A stretch of 64,000 bases of DNA from G965115915 sp965115915 (lineage in GTDB: Bacteria > Pseudomonadota > Gammaproteobacteria > Eutrophobiales > Eutrophobiaceae): NCBI GenBank assembly GCA_965115915.1, contig OZ220483.1, forward strand, positions 1,054,001 through 1,118,000. The letters run 5' to 3'. This document shows positions 36,111 to 45,925 of the stretch, in pieces. Numbering within the stretch: the first letter of the stretch is position 1; the number at the start of each line of letters is the position of its first letter. A model generated the notes under the pieces. It saw only the letters and a list, made by a program, of their open reading frames with translations. It did not search any database and was not told where the DNA came from. Made by a program: the position numbers and the translations under genes.

Positions 36111-37935
36111 CCTCCTTGCATTAGGTTGAAAAGACGGTTATCATAGTTGCCATGTACATAGACACCGTCCCCAACCGCAACTCGCCCCCCGCCATCCTCC
36201 TGCGCGAAGGCTGGCGCGAAAACGGCAAAGTCAAAAAACGCACCCTCGCCAACCTTTCCCATTGGCCCAGTGCAAAAATCGCCACCCTGCGCCGGCTGCT
36301 CAAGAATGAACCCCTGGTCGGACGCGATGACGCTTTCCACATCGTGCGCTCTCTTCCCCACGGCCATGTCGCCGCGGTGCTCGGCACTCTGCGCAAACTC
36401 CACCTCGACCGTCTCATCGACCCCCAACCCTCGCCGCAACGCGAGCGCGTACTGGCGATGCTCGCTGCACGCATCCTTGACCCGGGCTCGAAACTTGCCA
36501 CTGCCCGTGGGCTCGCCGAGGCAACGGCCCACCACAGCCTGGCCGAAACACTGGGGCTCGGGCCGTTGGATGAGAGCGACCTGTATGCGGCCATGGACTG
36601 GCTCCTCGCCCGGCAGGAGCGCATCGAGCGCGGTTTGGCCAAGCGCCATCTTGAAGCCGGTACCCTGGTGCTATACGACTTGACCTCGGTGTGGATGGAA
36701 GGGCGTTGCTGTCCGCTGGCCCAGCGTGGTCACTCCCGTGACGGCAAGCGTAACAAACTGCAAATCGAGTTCGGGTTACTGTGCAACCAGGAGGGCTGTC
36801 CGGTGTCGGTGGAGGTGTTTGCTGGTAACACGGCGGACCCGAGCACGGTGGGGGCACAGGTGGAGAAACTGCGAAGTCGCTTTGGGCTTGCCACCGTGGT
36901 GCTGGTGGGTGACCGGGGGATGCTGACCCAGGCACGCATCCGTGAGGAGGTCGCCCCGGCGGGGCTGGACTGGATCGGGGCATTGCGCGGGCCAGCCATC
37001 CGCGCCTTGGTGGACAGCGGCGCAGTGCAGCTTTCGCTGTTCGACGAGAAGGACCTGGTAGAGGTTACCAGCGATGCCTACCCCGGTGAGCGTCTGATGG
37101 TCTGCCGCAATCCGTTGTTGGCCGAGCAATGCGCACGCAAGCGCGAGTCCCTGCTCGACGCCACCGAGGCCCTGCTCGAACCCATTGCGGTGGCGACCCG
37201 ACGCCAACGACAGCGTCTGACCGGGGAGGAGCGGATTGGGGAGCGGGTGGGCAAGGTGATTGATCGCTATCAGATGGCCAAACACTTTGAGTGGTCCATT
37301 GACCCGCAGGGCAGGTTGAGTTACCAACGCAATGCCGCTTCCATTGCGACCGAGGCGGCCCTGGATGGACTGTATGTGGTGCGCACCAGTTTGTCCGAAA
37401 GCCAGCTTGACGCAGCCGCCACCGTGCTTGCCTACAAGCGGCTGAGCAAGGTGGAGCAGGCCTTCCGCAGCCTCAAGACCGTGGAACTGAAGGTGCGACC
37501 GGTATTCCACCACAACGCCGGGCGGGTGCGTGCCCATGTGCTGTTATGCATGCTGGCTTACTATGTGGAGTGGCACATGCGCCAGCGGTTGCGCCCGCTG
37601 CTGTTCGATGACGAAGATGGCGAGGCTGCCGAAGCCGCACGCCTCTCGGTCGTGGCACCGGCGCAGCGGTCTGAAGCTGCCCGCGCCAAGGCCCGTACCA
37701 AGCGCACCACCGAGGGCGACCCGGTGCACAGTTTTCGCACTCTGCTCGCTGACTTGGCCACCATCACCCGCAACACCGTGGCACCGCGCCTGCCCGAGGC
37801 CGAGCCGTTTGTGGTTACCACCCGACCCACACCGCTGCAGCGCAAGGCCTTCAAGTTGTTGGGCGTGCGGCTACCCTGTTCCCAGTAGCGGCGCACTAAA
37901 ATCGCATCAATAGCAATCTAAATCAATAGGTTACG
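36110..37935 (+). mobile_element. IS1634-family insertion sequence
   Basis: One intact transposase gene between the druB and druC fragments. I could not define terminal inverted repeats or a target duplication by eye; the boundaries are estimated from the last druB-adjacent bases and the start of the open druC frame. GTTGCCATGTA occurs at both 36097 and 36145. Confidence 0.7.
36152..37888 (+). CDS. IS1634-family DDE transposase
   Basis: 578 residues, intact. Matches the IS1634 (IS1549-like, DDE type) transposase layout: an N-terminal region with GKVKKRTLANLSHWP, first Asp in LYDLTSVWMEG, second in VLVGDRGMLTQARI, and a C-terminal EQAFRSLKTVELKVRPVFH that supplies the Glu, followed by RVRAHVLLCMLAYYVEWHM. 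The GC content is clearly higher than in the dru genes on either side, consistent with recent insertion. Its orientation opposes the operon, so it probably blocks transcription into druC-druE. Confidence 0.92.
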   Translation: MYIDTVPNRNSPPAILLREGWRENGKVKKRTLANLSHWPSAKIATLRRLLKNEPLVGRDDAFHIVRSLPHGHVAAVLGTLRKLHLDRLIDPQPSPQRERVLAMLAARILDPGSKLATARGLAEATAHHSLAETLGLGPLDESDLYAAMDWLLARQERIERGLAKRHLEAGTLVLYDLTSVWMEGRCCPLAQRGHSRDGKRNKLQIEFGLLCNQEGCPVSVEVFAGNTADPSTVGAQVEKLRSRFGLATVVLVGDRGMLTQARIREEVAPAGLDWIGALRGPAIRALVDSGAVQLSLFDEKDLVEVTSDAYPGERLMVCRNPLLAEQCARKRESLLDATEALLEPIAVATRRQRQRLTGEERIGERVGKVIDRYQMAKHFEWSIDPQGRLSYQRNAASIATEAALDGLYVVRTSLSESQLDAAATVLAYKRLSKVEQAFRSLKTVELKVRPVFHHNAGRVRAHVLLCMLAYYVEWHMRQRLRPLLFDDEDGEAAEAARLSVVAPAQRSEAARAKARTKRTTEGDPVHSFRTLLADLATITRNTVAPRLPEAEPFVVTTRPTPLQRKAFKLLGVRLPCSQ

Positions 37936-37954
37936 ATTTCCCCATGCTCGAACT

Positions 37955-40132
37955 TCAGGTAAGAGGAGACTTCTCTAATGGACGATCCATATCGTAACGA
38001 CAGACTTTGGCCTCGGATTCTTCTATACCGGTATCGTCGACAAGCCTGACCATGATGTCATTTCGAGTACGGCGGGTAAGCCATCGCACGGGCTTGACAT
38101 CATGCTCGAACAGGAGTTGACAACTGCCTAGGGTTTCTCCATCAATCATGAGCCTGCCCATAGCTGCTTCAAGATATTTCTCGGCACGATCCTTACATGT
38201 TAGGAACGATTTAAATCGGCGGTGCCACTTATCCGGGGTCATCGGCAGGTCAATTGGCTCCCCGATTTGTTCTCGGAGAATTTGGCGACCATCCGCTGAT
38301 TTTAGCTCGACTGTCAGCGATACAGTGTAGTTTGCTGGCCCAATGACGGATAGGCAGATTTTGTTTCGCCAGAATGTGTCAAGGTCTGGATCGGAGGGCT
38401 CGGTGGTGACGATAAGGCCTGGATGAGAAGTAACCCCGGGCATCCATAGCTCCGGCTCCCGTACAATAAGTCGGGCGAAGCCTTTGGCAGGGGATGAAGA
38501 TGTAACAGCATCCAGAGCATCGCTACGACACGCATTGACAGTGATGCAATGGACACCGGCTGGTAGAGGCGGCAGCCTTACAAACAGTGGATCGGCAGTG
38601 CCGTCAGTTCGGACAATATGTTCCGGGCCACCGTTCAGATGGAAAGCATAGGCATTGATGGGATGATCATGAGAGATGCCGAAGCAAGGCTCCTCGGTGG
38701 TTAGCCATTCACTGTTACCTTCACCGTCCCAGCCGCGACCCGGTAAGCCAGCAGGCCAGACTTGTATGGTACGAGCGACATGCAATCCGAGACTGTCAAT
38801 CCAAGAATGCAGTTTCGCGGAAACATGAACAGGCATCGTAATGCGGAACGCCTTAGCACCGCGACAGTCGAGAACACACGAACTCATGACCTCGTTTGCC
38901 TGCGGGGAACTCCCGGTTGTCACTAGCACATAGTCCCAGCCAGGGCGAACTGTGCGACCCCTGATCTGCTGAGCTGTGCCGTCCGCGAAAATGCGGAAGA
39001 GCCAGACGGGTCCGGGAGTGAGGCGGCACTCGGCCTCCAGGATTTGATCAATGGCAAGGTATGGTTTCTCGAACTGGATGAGCGACCTTGCTGTGTCGGG
39101 CCAAGAACGTAGAATCCCCTTTCTGTTCGCCGACAACAGCCACCCACGAGGTTTCATGTCGTCCCCGCCATTCAAACAACATCTGGTGGCCTTCAAGAAC
39201 GAGCGCAAGTCTGAATCAAGGGTGCACAGATTCTGGAACGAAGGCACTTCCAGCAAGACAGACCATTTCTGTCCTCCGGCATGTCGCAACAGCATTTTAG
39301 GCCTAATTGCGAACTGTTTGGTGTCGATTACCGGAGGAGTAATGAAGCCGTCAGGCGAGCGACCGTCAGGACGCCAACTACCACGTCCTATTCCCTTGAA
39401 GCGATCTGAGACGATTCGTCGTGTTTCCCTGAGCCATTCTCGCGAAGTACGAATCTCGTCGAGATCGGCGACGATGCGTTCCAAAGTCTGCGGATAGATT
39501 TGTTGACTACTTGGAGAGACTTCCTCTCCAAGTAGTGCAAGAACAATTCGGCCAATCAGCTCTTCCTGTTGCAGGAACTTCTGGAACCGAGTAGAAGGAA
39601 TGTGAGCATTGACGGCAAAAAGTCGACCGATCATTCTCGGGTCGTGCTTGACCATCCCAGCAATGTGATAGCGTAGATTATATAGCACTCTGGCAAACTG
39701 CCTCTGGAGGTCGACAGGTAATATCGCGTGGGTAATGGGCCAAGCAATTATGGTGAAGTGCTCGGCCCAAGGGCCCGACGGAATTACACCGTTAAATTCA
39801 TGCTGAAATCTCCTGAACCAAATTCTGATCTTGGCACGATCTTGAAATTCCCAATGTGGGATGAGTTCTTCAAACGACTGCCAGTATTCTTCTCCAGTGT
39901 AACTGTAGCCTACCTCAGTCGCGTGAATCACCCATAGTAACCAATCCAGCTCCTGCAATGAATGTGATTCTCTATGTAATCGGAGACCCCGTTGAAGTCG
40001 ATTCAAATCATCTTTGGAAAGACCATTTTCCATTGCGAATATGCAAGAACCAGATCCTTCTCTCGTGTGCGAGAGAGACTTAAAGTGCCGTTCTACCCGA
40101 TGCCGAAGAGAATCAAGAGACACGGCAGACAT
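37955..40132 (-). CDS. druB: Druantia type I protein DruB
   Basis: 725 residues from ATG 40132 (CGAGG 7 bp upstream; a GTG at 40141 is less likely). Follows druA by 14 bp. No recognised enzymatic motif; the N-terminal third is helical and basic, and the second half looks beta-rich (RTVRPGWDYVLVTTG, AYAFHLNGGPEHIVRTDG). Assignment rests on its place directly after druA. The frame is intact but the transposon begins about 20 bp after its stop. Confidence 0.72.
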   Translation of the reverse strand: MSAVSLDSLRHRVERHFKSLSHTREGSGSCIFAMENGLSKDDLNRLQRGLRLHRESHSLQELDWLLWVIHATEVGYSYTGEEYWQSFEELIPHWEFQDRAKIRIWFRRFQHEFNGVIPSGPWAEHFTIIAWPITHAILPVDLQRQFARVLYNLRYHIAGMVKHDPRMIGRLFAVNAHIPSTRFQKFLQQEELIGRIVLALLGEEVSPSSQQIYPQTLERIVADLDEIRTSREWLRETRRIVSDRFKGIGRGSWRPDGRSPDGFITPPVIDTKQFAIRPKMLLRHAGGQKWSVLLEVPSFQNLCTLDSDLRSFLKATRCCLNGGDDMKPRGWLLSANRKGILRSWPDTARSLIQFEKPYLAIDQILEAECRLTPGPVWLFRIFADGTAQQIRGRTVRPGWDYVLVTTGSSPQANEVMSSCVLDCRGAKAFRITMPVHVSAKLHSWIDSLGLHVARTIQVWPAGLPGRGWDGEGNSEWLTTEEPCFGISHDHPINAYAFHLNGGPEHIVRTDGTADPLFVRLPPLPAGVHCITVNACRSDALDAVTSSSPAKGFARLIVREPELWMPGVTSHPGLIVTTEPSDPDLDTFWRNKICLSVIGPANYTVSLTVELKSADGRQILREQIGEPIDLPMTPDKWHRRFKSFLTCKDRAEKYLEAAMGRLMIDGETLGSCQLLFEHDVKPVRWLTRRTRNDIMVRLVDDTGIEESEAKVCRYDMDRPLEKSPLT

Positions 40133-40146
40133 ACAAGACACCTCGT

Positions 40147-41358
40147 TCAGAGCTGGCTGGTCGAAGAGACATTCTGTTTAACATATCTGGCCTTTTCGTC
40201 CCAGCCATCTGTATCCAGTAATTGAAGGATGCTGGTTTTTTCCCATAAGCCATAATCAGGACATCGGCTCGCTCTTGGCAGCAGCCAGCGTTCCAAAGCC
40301 AGATCGGCAATCTGTTGCGTACCAAGTAGTGTCGAAAGTTCCGGTTTCCCCTTGCCAGTACGAAGGATCTCCTCCGCATTAGATGCTAGATTACAGTAAA
40401 AAACCTCTCGCTTGACCCCATGCCGAAGCAGATCATCTCTGAGGCCAAGTGCTTTAAGGGCAGCGCGGGTTGTGCGCAGTCGCCAGTTCGGCCCCTGCCC
40501 GAAACGGTGCATATCCGCGTACTTATGGTCTATCATGCGCAGGTACTCACGCAACTGTAGAAACAGGTCGTCTGGAATGTGAAAGTGCCCCCACCCCTGC
40601 GTATATCCGACAGAACGGAAATACGGTATGCCACCCAGCTTCAGGCGATTGTATACGGAAGAGCGCCCCATTGACGACGAAGTCGTCACGGCAAGAAGTC
40701 GAGCCCTCTTTCTTTGTCCTGATATGATTCCAACTGTATCACCGTAGTTGCTAGCGAACTCGTCGTAAATTTCTCTGCTTCGCACGAAGCACGCAACCAT
40801 CTTGCCAGCGAGGAGTCTGTTGTAAGGTGGCAAGGCTCCAAGAACATATGCATCCATAATATTGACAAGACGTGCTGAACGTTCCTCAACGTTCCATCCG
40901 ATCATCTTGTCGCGAGTCGAAAGATTGAACACGGGGTCACCGATGGCAATTAGCCCAATCAATTTGTCGTTCTGTCTGTCCCATACGAGAAATCGAAGTC
41001 GTCTGCCAAAACCATTCGACACAGGAACTGACCAAGTAAGCGAAGCTAACCGAAACAGGTCCGCCTGCCATGTTTGAGCATAAACCCTCTCAAGTGCCGG
41101 CGCGATCAATGATGGATTCACCTCTGAGCCAGAGGCAAAATGCTCAAACAATTGCGGTCCTCGGTGAAGGATGAAGTTGGCGTTGGAAGTTAAACGATCT
41201 TTTCTCTGAGATTGATGCAGAGCCCGAATAACGTCCTTGTTGTTTGCGGATATCTCAAGCTCTCCCTCATTAGTCTTAGAGAAACCAAGGAGCCTGAGAT
41301 GCTGGCGAATTTTTTTTCTGAGAGGTGCCTCACGAAAACTTGGCGAGATCATACGCAT
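40147..41358 (-). CDS. druA: Druantia type I protein DruA (DUF4338)
   Basis: 403 residues from ATG 41358, with AAGGAG at the correct spacing; the TTG at 41364 is rejected. DUF4338 hallmarks: LRFLVWDRQNDKLIGLIAIG, then DAYVLGALPPYNRLLAGK and ACFVRSREIYDEF. DUF4338 is the defining first gene of Druantia type I. The tip of the IS3-family element at 41373 lies 14 bp upstream of the start and immediately next to the ribosome-binding site, so the native promoter is gone or replaced. Confidence 0.88.
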   Translation of the reverse strand: MRMISPSFREAPLRKKIRQHLRLLGFSKTNEGELEISANNKDVIRALHQSQRKDRLTSNANFILHRGPQLFEHFASGSEVNPSLIAPALERVYAQTWQADLFRLASLTWSVPVSNGFGRRLRFLVWDRQNDKLIGLIAIGDPVFNLSTRDKMIGWNVEERSARLVNIMDAYVLGALPPYNRLLAGKMVACFVRSREIYDEFASNYGDTVGIISGQRKRARLLAVTTSSSMGRSSVYNRLKLGGIPYFRSVGYTQGWGHFHIPDDLFLQLREYLRMIDHKYADMHRFGQGPNWRLRTTRAALKALGLRDDLLRHGVKREVFYCNLASNAEEILRTGKGKPELSTLLGTQQIADLALERWLLPRASRCPDYGLWEKTSILQLLDTDGWDEKARYVKQNVSSTSQL

Positions 41359-41372
41359 GCTCAAGAACTCCT

Positions 41373-42590
41373 TGACGTGGTCCAGTTTTTTTGGACACTC
41401 AGTTAAGCAGCATTTCGCAGTTCATGGAATTGCCTCTCATATGCATTCGGACTGACATGGTTCAGCGTCGAATGCATCCGGTATCCGTTATAGAAAACGG
41501 CAATGTATTGCAGAATATCCTGCTGGGCTTCCCAGCGGATTTGATAGCTTTGCCATTGAACCCGTTCCTTCTTCAGACTACCAAAAAAGCTCTCAATAAT
41601 TGCATTGTTCCAACAATCCCCCTTGCGGCTCATGCTGCCCAGGATACCATGAGCGCGTAGTAATCGCCTGAATGCTTGGCTGGCATATTGACTGCCCCAA
41701 TCCGAATGGTGAACCAAGCCCGCTTGCGGTCTGCGCCACCAAATCGCCATCCTCAGCGCGTCACAGACTAACTCCGCCTTCATCCTCTAACTCATGCCAA
41801 CCCACCCCTGCCTGGAAAACAGGTCAATGACAACCGCCAAGTATAGCCAACCTTCTTGTGTCCAGATAGAGCTCACATCCGCCACATAGACCTGATCCGG
41901 TTTGTGGGCAGTAAAATCCCGCTTCACCAGATTGTCGCATACTGGTTGATAAGGCTGACTGTTCGTTGCCACCTTGAACTGCTTCTTGTGACAAACGGCC
42001 ACACCCGCTTCTTTATAACCCATACCAGTCAATGACTACTTCATCCGACGACTGCCATAGCTATTGCCTGTCGCTTTGGCAACCGCCTTGACACAGTGCA
42101 GAATATCCCGATGCTCCGCGTCTAATGGCGTATTCACTGTGCACGTCAAATAGCGATAAAACCCACTGTGACACACGCCCAGTAACCGACACATCCGGTC
42201 GGTTGGCCAGGCCTTCTTATGCTGGGCAATAAACGAGTATTTCACCGCGTTTCTACGACAAAGAAGGCCGTGGCTTTAATATGTCTTATCCAGCTTCAAA
42301 CTCCGGACTTCTTCCCGCAATCGCCTCAACTCCTCCTGCTCTGGCGTCATCTTGCCATGACCGCGGAACACATGGCCATCATCCTGATTAAACTCCTGCA
42401 TCCAACGCCACAGCATATTGGCCCGAATGCCCAAACTCCTCGCTGCCTCTGCACACGAATAGCCATGGTTAATCACCAGGCTCACGGCATCTCACTTAAA
42501 CGCTTTCGTGTAATGTCTTCGCTCTGTCATCTCGATACTCCAGTTTTCAGGAATTATCCGTTACTGGGTTACCCAAGTTGAACCACGTCA
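41373..42590 (-). mobile_element. IS3-family element, both ends present, transposase broken
   Basis: 1218 bp between tips TGACGTGG (41373) and CCACGTCA (42590); this is the reference copy for all IS3 relics in the window. Minus-strand orfA starts MTERRHYTKAFK and hits a stop where the 11.5-kb copy reads on (SLVINHGYSCAEAARSLGIR). orfB fragments are 42036-42245, 41787-42032 (YVADVSSIWTQEGW, VIDLFSRQGW) and 41403-41783 (HHSDWGSQYAS, then DCWNNAIIESFFGSLKKERV with the DDE glutamate). At least three frame breaks make it non-autonomous. Confidence 0.92.
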
Positions 42591-42732
42591 TTTTTATGTC
42601 TGTGATGAAACTCGGAACGAGAACAAAGAAAAACCGACACTTGGGCAAGTGTTGGTGAATGAGAGGATATGGTTGATCAGAATTTAGATAATGGTTATAT
42701 TTAAAGGGTAATAAAAAATTGCACGTAGAGTT

Positions 42733-43041
42733 ATGAAGAAGATATTCATTTTGCTGTTATTTTACTTGTCCCCCTTCGAATTGCGAGCAGATCTTGGTGA
42801 GGTAGTAAGAACATTTAGCGGTTGCGATTATTTTATCGCAGACGGTCCGTCTGGATATTATGTCTTGGAATGGTATGGGGGATATGATCCTGACGAAGGA
42901 GATACGATTTTCGGTGAAATAGATTCGTATGGAATGAAAGACGTTCTCTACAACGGGCAAAGAGAAGGAAGTGTCTATGTAGAGGATTATTTAGAATCTA
43001 GTTCTGGAGCAATAGATGAAATTGTTGACCATTGCTTGTGA
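42733..43041 (+). CDS. Small secreted hypothetical protein
   Basis: 102 residues. A signal peptide (MKKIFILLLFYLSPFELRA) is followed by an acidic, Gly- and Tyr-rich mature part (YYVLEWYGGYDPDEGD) with two cysteines (FSGCDYF and the C-terminal DHCL) that could pair. AGAG precedes the ATG. AT-rich relative to the core, so probably recently acquired. No family recognised. Alone between an IS3 copy and an IS3 end. Confidence 0.6.
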   Translation: MKKIFILLLFYLSPFELRADLGEVVRTFSGCDYFIADGPSGYYVLEWYGGYDPDEGDTIFGEIDSYGMKDVLYNGQREGSVYVEDYLESSSGAIDEIVDHCL

Positions 43042-43305
43042 CTTTACTTCAAAAATTATGGGAACAGGCTGATATATTACACTAAAAAAATATGGGATGG
43101 ACTCTTGGTCACGAGGCGGGATACGGAGCCATCGATGTACATAGCCGCTGGGACATCGATTATGAGGACGCTTGCCACATAGCTTGTGATGACAACCGCT
43201 GTGATGACAACCCCTGCTATCAGTACCCCTGCGAAGATTCTATGGAAGATTCCATAGACTGGAACAGCGACAGGTAAGATTATGATTATGGACAAGCTCC
43301 GTAGA

Positions 43306-43335
43306 ACTGAGTGTCCAAAAAGCTGGACCACGTCA
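43306..43335 (+). mobile_element. Solo left tip of the IS3-family element, inverted
   Basis: ACTGAGTGTCCAAAAAGCTGG followed by ACCACGTCA is the reverse of the left tip seen at 58535. Only about 30 bp remain. In the 43042-43305 stretch before it I see only a repeated GTGATGACAACC (43188 and 43200 region) and no reliable gene. Confidence 0.8.
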
Positions 43336-43402
43336 TACCGTTACCTGTCGTTCATGTCGTTTTTCAGTGCGAGCTGCCTATGGTTACTCCGGCGGGTTCT
43401 AC

Positions 43403-43690
43403 ATGTGTTTCTTCCGTGATGGTGCGCGGATGGCACAACGCCCAGAACAGATCGGCGGCTGGCTTGATAACGCGCTCTGGTGGTTGATCATTGGGGGGAT
43501 GGTGCTGTGGCTTTGTGTTTTCGTGCTAAACACTGTGATCATGATCGGCCCCGCCGTCTTAGTCATGCGGCGGATCGAGGGAGTCGCCTGGATGGTTGCG
43601 TTTTTTTGGGCGGCCGTATTTCTATGGTGGATGTGCTTGGAGTCGCTGATAGGCTTGGATACGCTGGCACGGTTTCTTTGGTTTTGGTGA
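43403..43690 (+). CDS. Small membrane protein
   Basis: 95 residues from ATG 43403 (ATG 43430 also possible; neither has a strong ribosome-binding site). Two to three hydrophobic helices (ALWWLIIGGMVLWLCVFVL, AWMVAFFWAAVFLWWM), Trp-rich. No family recognised. A second small membrane gene follows 24 bp later. Confidence 0.5.
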   Translation: MCFFRDGARMAQRPEQIGGWLDNALWWLIIGGMVLWLCVFVLNTVIMIGPAVLVMRRIEGVAWMVAFFWAAVFLWWMCLESLIGLDTLARFLWFW

Positions 43691-43714
43691 CCACACTAGT
43701 CGCTTTTTGCCACT

Positions 43715-43966
43715 ATGACCGAGACCGAACCGCCGCCCCTATGGGCAAAGTTGGTAAGCGCACTAATAGGCGCCTTCGTCTGCGGGGGGCTTGTCGCCCT
43801 AGCCGCGCCGTTGTATGGCGGTTCACGCTGGGAAGGGTTGGTTGCCGCCGGCCTGTTCGCAATCTGGCAACTGTTTCCGGTGATGGGGACGGCCATGGTG
43901 GGAGGGATAATAGGTGCCTGTGTGGCCATTCTGATGCTGATACTGGTGTTGCGTGGCGGCCTCTGA
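43715..43966 (+). CDS. Small membrane protein
   Basis: 83 residues from ATG 43715. Two to three membrane spans (LVSALIGAFVCGGLVALAA, MVGGIIGACVAILMLILVL) after a short soluble N-terminus TETEPPPLWAK. No family recognised; its position behind another small membrane gene suggests a two-gene unit. In the 340 bp after it I see no gene. Confidence 0.5.
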   Translation: MTETEPPPLWAKLVSALIGAFVCGGLVALAAPLYGGSRWEGLVAAGLFAIWQLFPVMGTAMVGGIIGACVAILMLILVLRGGL

Positions 43967-44303
43967 CCCCCTTTTTAGCGCGTTTCTGACCCGACTCCTT
44001 ATGTTTTTTTTGTACCCCCGGATCGCCAAGTAATGACAACCGCCCCCCAATGTGGGATACCCCGTCATGCAGTAGGGCCGGACTTCAGTTTGCTGGAGGC
44101 AAAGCGGACGAAGGAACAAACCAGAGACGTCCGGGTAGGTACAACCGCTTCTCTATCTGTGATAATATTACCCCTTTCCGGCCCTGCTGCACCCCATCCG
44201 CCATGACAACCGACAACGACGACAACGACGCTCTGCCGCCGTTGTGGTATCGAGGGATAGCGTAGTAGTCCACCGCGGCGGGGACTTGGGCGGGGCAAAC
44301 AAC

Positions 44304-44678
44304 TTAATCCCGTAACGCTTCCTGTGTCTTCTTGTCCTGGCACATGGGAGTCTGCAACAACCATTCCCGCGGGTTCAGTGACGTGGTCGCTTGCGCGCAG
44401 TGAAACGTAATCCCACCGACTCGCCGCCGGGTCGCCTTCCATCCGGTACGTGGCACCAGGCCAGTATCCCGCATATGCCGGGTATACAGTTGCCCCACCC
44501 GCCCCGCAAACACGCGGCGGATCTGTTTTACCTGTTCCCAGTCTTCGGGTGTTAGCCCCGCCTTCGCAACACCATCACCATCCACCAGGCCCAACCGATG
44601 CAAATCGGCACAGGCCTTTTCCACCGGAACCCCCCACAAGTCCGCTACCGCATCATCATCAACCGTGCTCATATTCAT
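44304..44678 (-). CDS. Hypothetical protein
   Basis: 124 residues. The N-terminal part (DDDAVADLWGVPVEKACADL) looks like a small helical domain; TPEDWEQVKQIRRVFAGRV follows. The start overlaps the stop of the duplicated gene upstream as ATGA, so the two were co-translated. No family recognised. Confidence 0.6.
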   Translation of the reverse strand: MNMSTVDDDAVADLWGVPVEKACADLHRLGLVDGDGVAKAGLTPEDWEQVKQIRRVFAGRVGQLYTRHMRDTGLVPRTGWKATRRRVGGITFHCAQATTSLNPREWLLQTPMCQDKKTQEALRD

Positions 44679-45362
44679 ACACCCCCGAGTGCTTTGTTAA
44701 AGGTAACGACCAACGCATCGACATCTGACGCTATCGCATCCAACGCACGCGGATCATCATCCGGCACCAGCAGTTTGGCGATAAGCTCCCGCCGGATCGG
44801 CACACCCGAAGGGGGGCATCCAAATGCCGGTACAGCCCATACATTGCGCGGGACAACAGATGCTCCAAGGCATCGTCCACATACACCCGCATCTCCGCTT
44901 CAATCTGGGCACGGGTACCCTGAAGCGAATACCCCGTAGGTTGCATACCGTCATCAATACCGGCACCAGGCCATCGAGTACCGCACTCCTGGCCGCACCC
45001 GCCAAGGTCATTTTTACACGGTAATTGGCCAGCATGGCACGGTTGACTGTGTCCACCAGGCGGGACGCATCCTCACGGATCGCCGCCACCAGTTCTGGGT
45101 CATCGTCCGGCACCAGCACTTTGCAAAACATCTTGTGTGCCGCATCATCCGGCAAGCGACCGTCCCGGTCGGGGCCGTACAGCTTGTGTAACGCTTCCGC
45201 TACCAGTTGCTCCCAGTTTTTATCCAGGTACTTCCGCATGCCCGCGTATGCCTGCGTCATGGAACCGTGGGGCACCATGCCCCGCATGGTAGCCATCCGT
45301 GCCATCAACGGGACCAACTCCGTAATCAGCAAGGCTCGGGACTTGCCCAGGAGGAGTTGCAT
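44675..45362 (-). pseudogene. Tandemly duplicated hypothetical gene with two frameshifts
   Basis: Three overlapping frames join into one protein of about 228 residues made of two homologous halves of about 105 residues. Half one has MRKYLDKNWEQLVAEALHKL and VLVPDDDPELVAAIRED; half two has MRVYVDDALEHLLSRAMYGL and LLVPDDDPRALDAIASD. The breaks fall at a GGGG run (about 44937) and a C6 run (about 44811-44816, plus-strand G6). One added base at each restores the frame. Either the gene is decaying or these are homopolymer sequencing errors. Its stop overlaps the next gene by ATGA. Function unknown. Confidence 0.65.
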
Positions 45363-45487
45363 CCGCTACCCCCTACCGAGCACCAAGCTACCGCGGGGAA
45401 GGCCCCTTTCGGGCGGTCCGGATGGGGTTATGGAACACTAGATTCATGGCCATTACCACATTGAGAATCCCCCGGGCCCTCCGTGCG

Positions 45488-45548
45488 TGACGTGGTCCGA
45501 CAGATTTTGAACAACCCAGTGTAAGGGATAATTCCTGAAATAGAGACT
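45488..45548 (+). mobile_element. Solo right end of the IS3-family element, inverted
   Basis: TGACGTGGTCC tip at 45488, then ACAACCCAGTGTAAGGGATA and ATTCCTGAAA, the same right-end sequence as at 42590 but reading rightward. It closes the 43336-45487 cassette on its right. Confidence 0.75.
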
Positions 45549-45700
45549 AAGTAAAATAACTAAGGGCTCTCAGGTGTGATTGCACCTAGTGGTTCATTAA
45601 TTAGTGTCATCCCCCCTCAGCCCAGCCAAGCATAGAAGGGCAAGCATTAGGCCTTCAGGTACATGAAGGCCAGTCATGGGTAGAAAATCAAACCGCCAAA

Positions 45701-45925
45701 CTAGGAAACCACGGCGAAAGCTAGTGGACGATTTTCCACCAGATGCGTTGTTTGTTGCACAAAAGGTATAGCAGGTAGAGACCCACCAACTATCAGCGTT
45801 CCCGCCCCGCCCATCACGATGAGATCGTGATATTCCGGCGACATCAAAGGGCAGTGCTTAGTCCAAAAGCCAGTCAATGGCCAAGTCCTTTTCCTGCCTG
45901 TTTTACCATGGGTATGGCCTTTCAT
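45701..45925 (-). CDS. Hypothetical small protein
   Basis: 74 residues. Begins MKGHTHGKTGRKRTW; a Gly-rich hydrophobic stretch (DLIVMGGAGTLIVGGSLPAI) may be a membrane span. It overlaps the upstream small gene by 23 bp. Weak ribosome-binding site. No family recognised. The 150 bp to its right-hand IS end hold nothing I can name. Confidence 0.35.
   Translation of the reverse strand: MKGHTHGKTGRKRTWPLTGFWTKHCPLMSPEYHDLIVMGGAGTLIVGGSLPAIPFVQQTTHLVENRPLAFAVVS

Noticed and set aside
43077..43331. Minus-strand hydrophobic frame of 84 codons, and the plus-strand frame 43092-43277 opposite it
   Set aside because: The minus frame starts inside the IS3 tip and has no ribosome-binding site; its hydrophobic runs come partly from a repeated GTGATGACAACC. 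The plus frame is highly acidic with no match. Neither can be supported.
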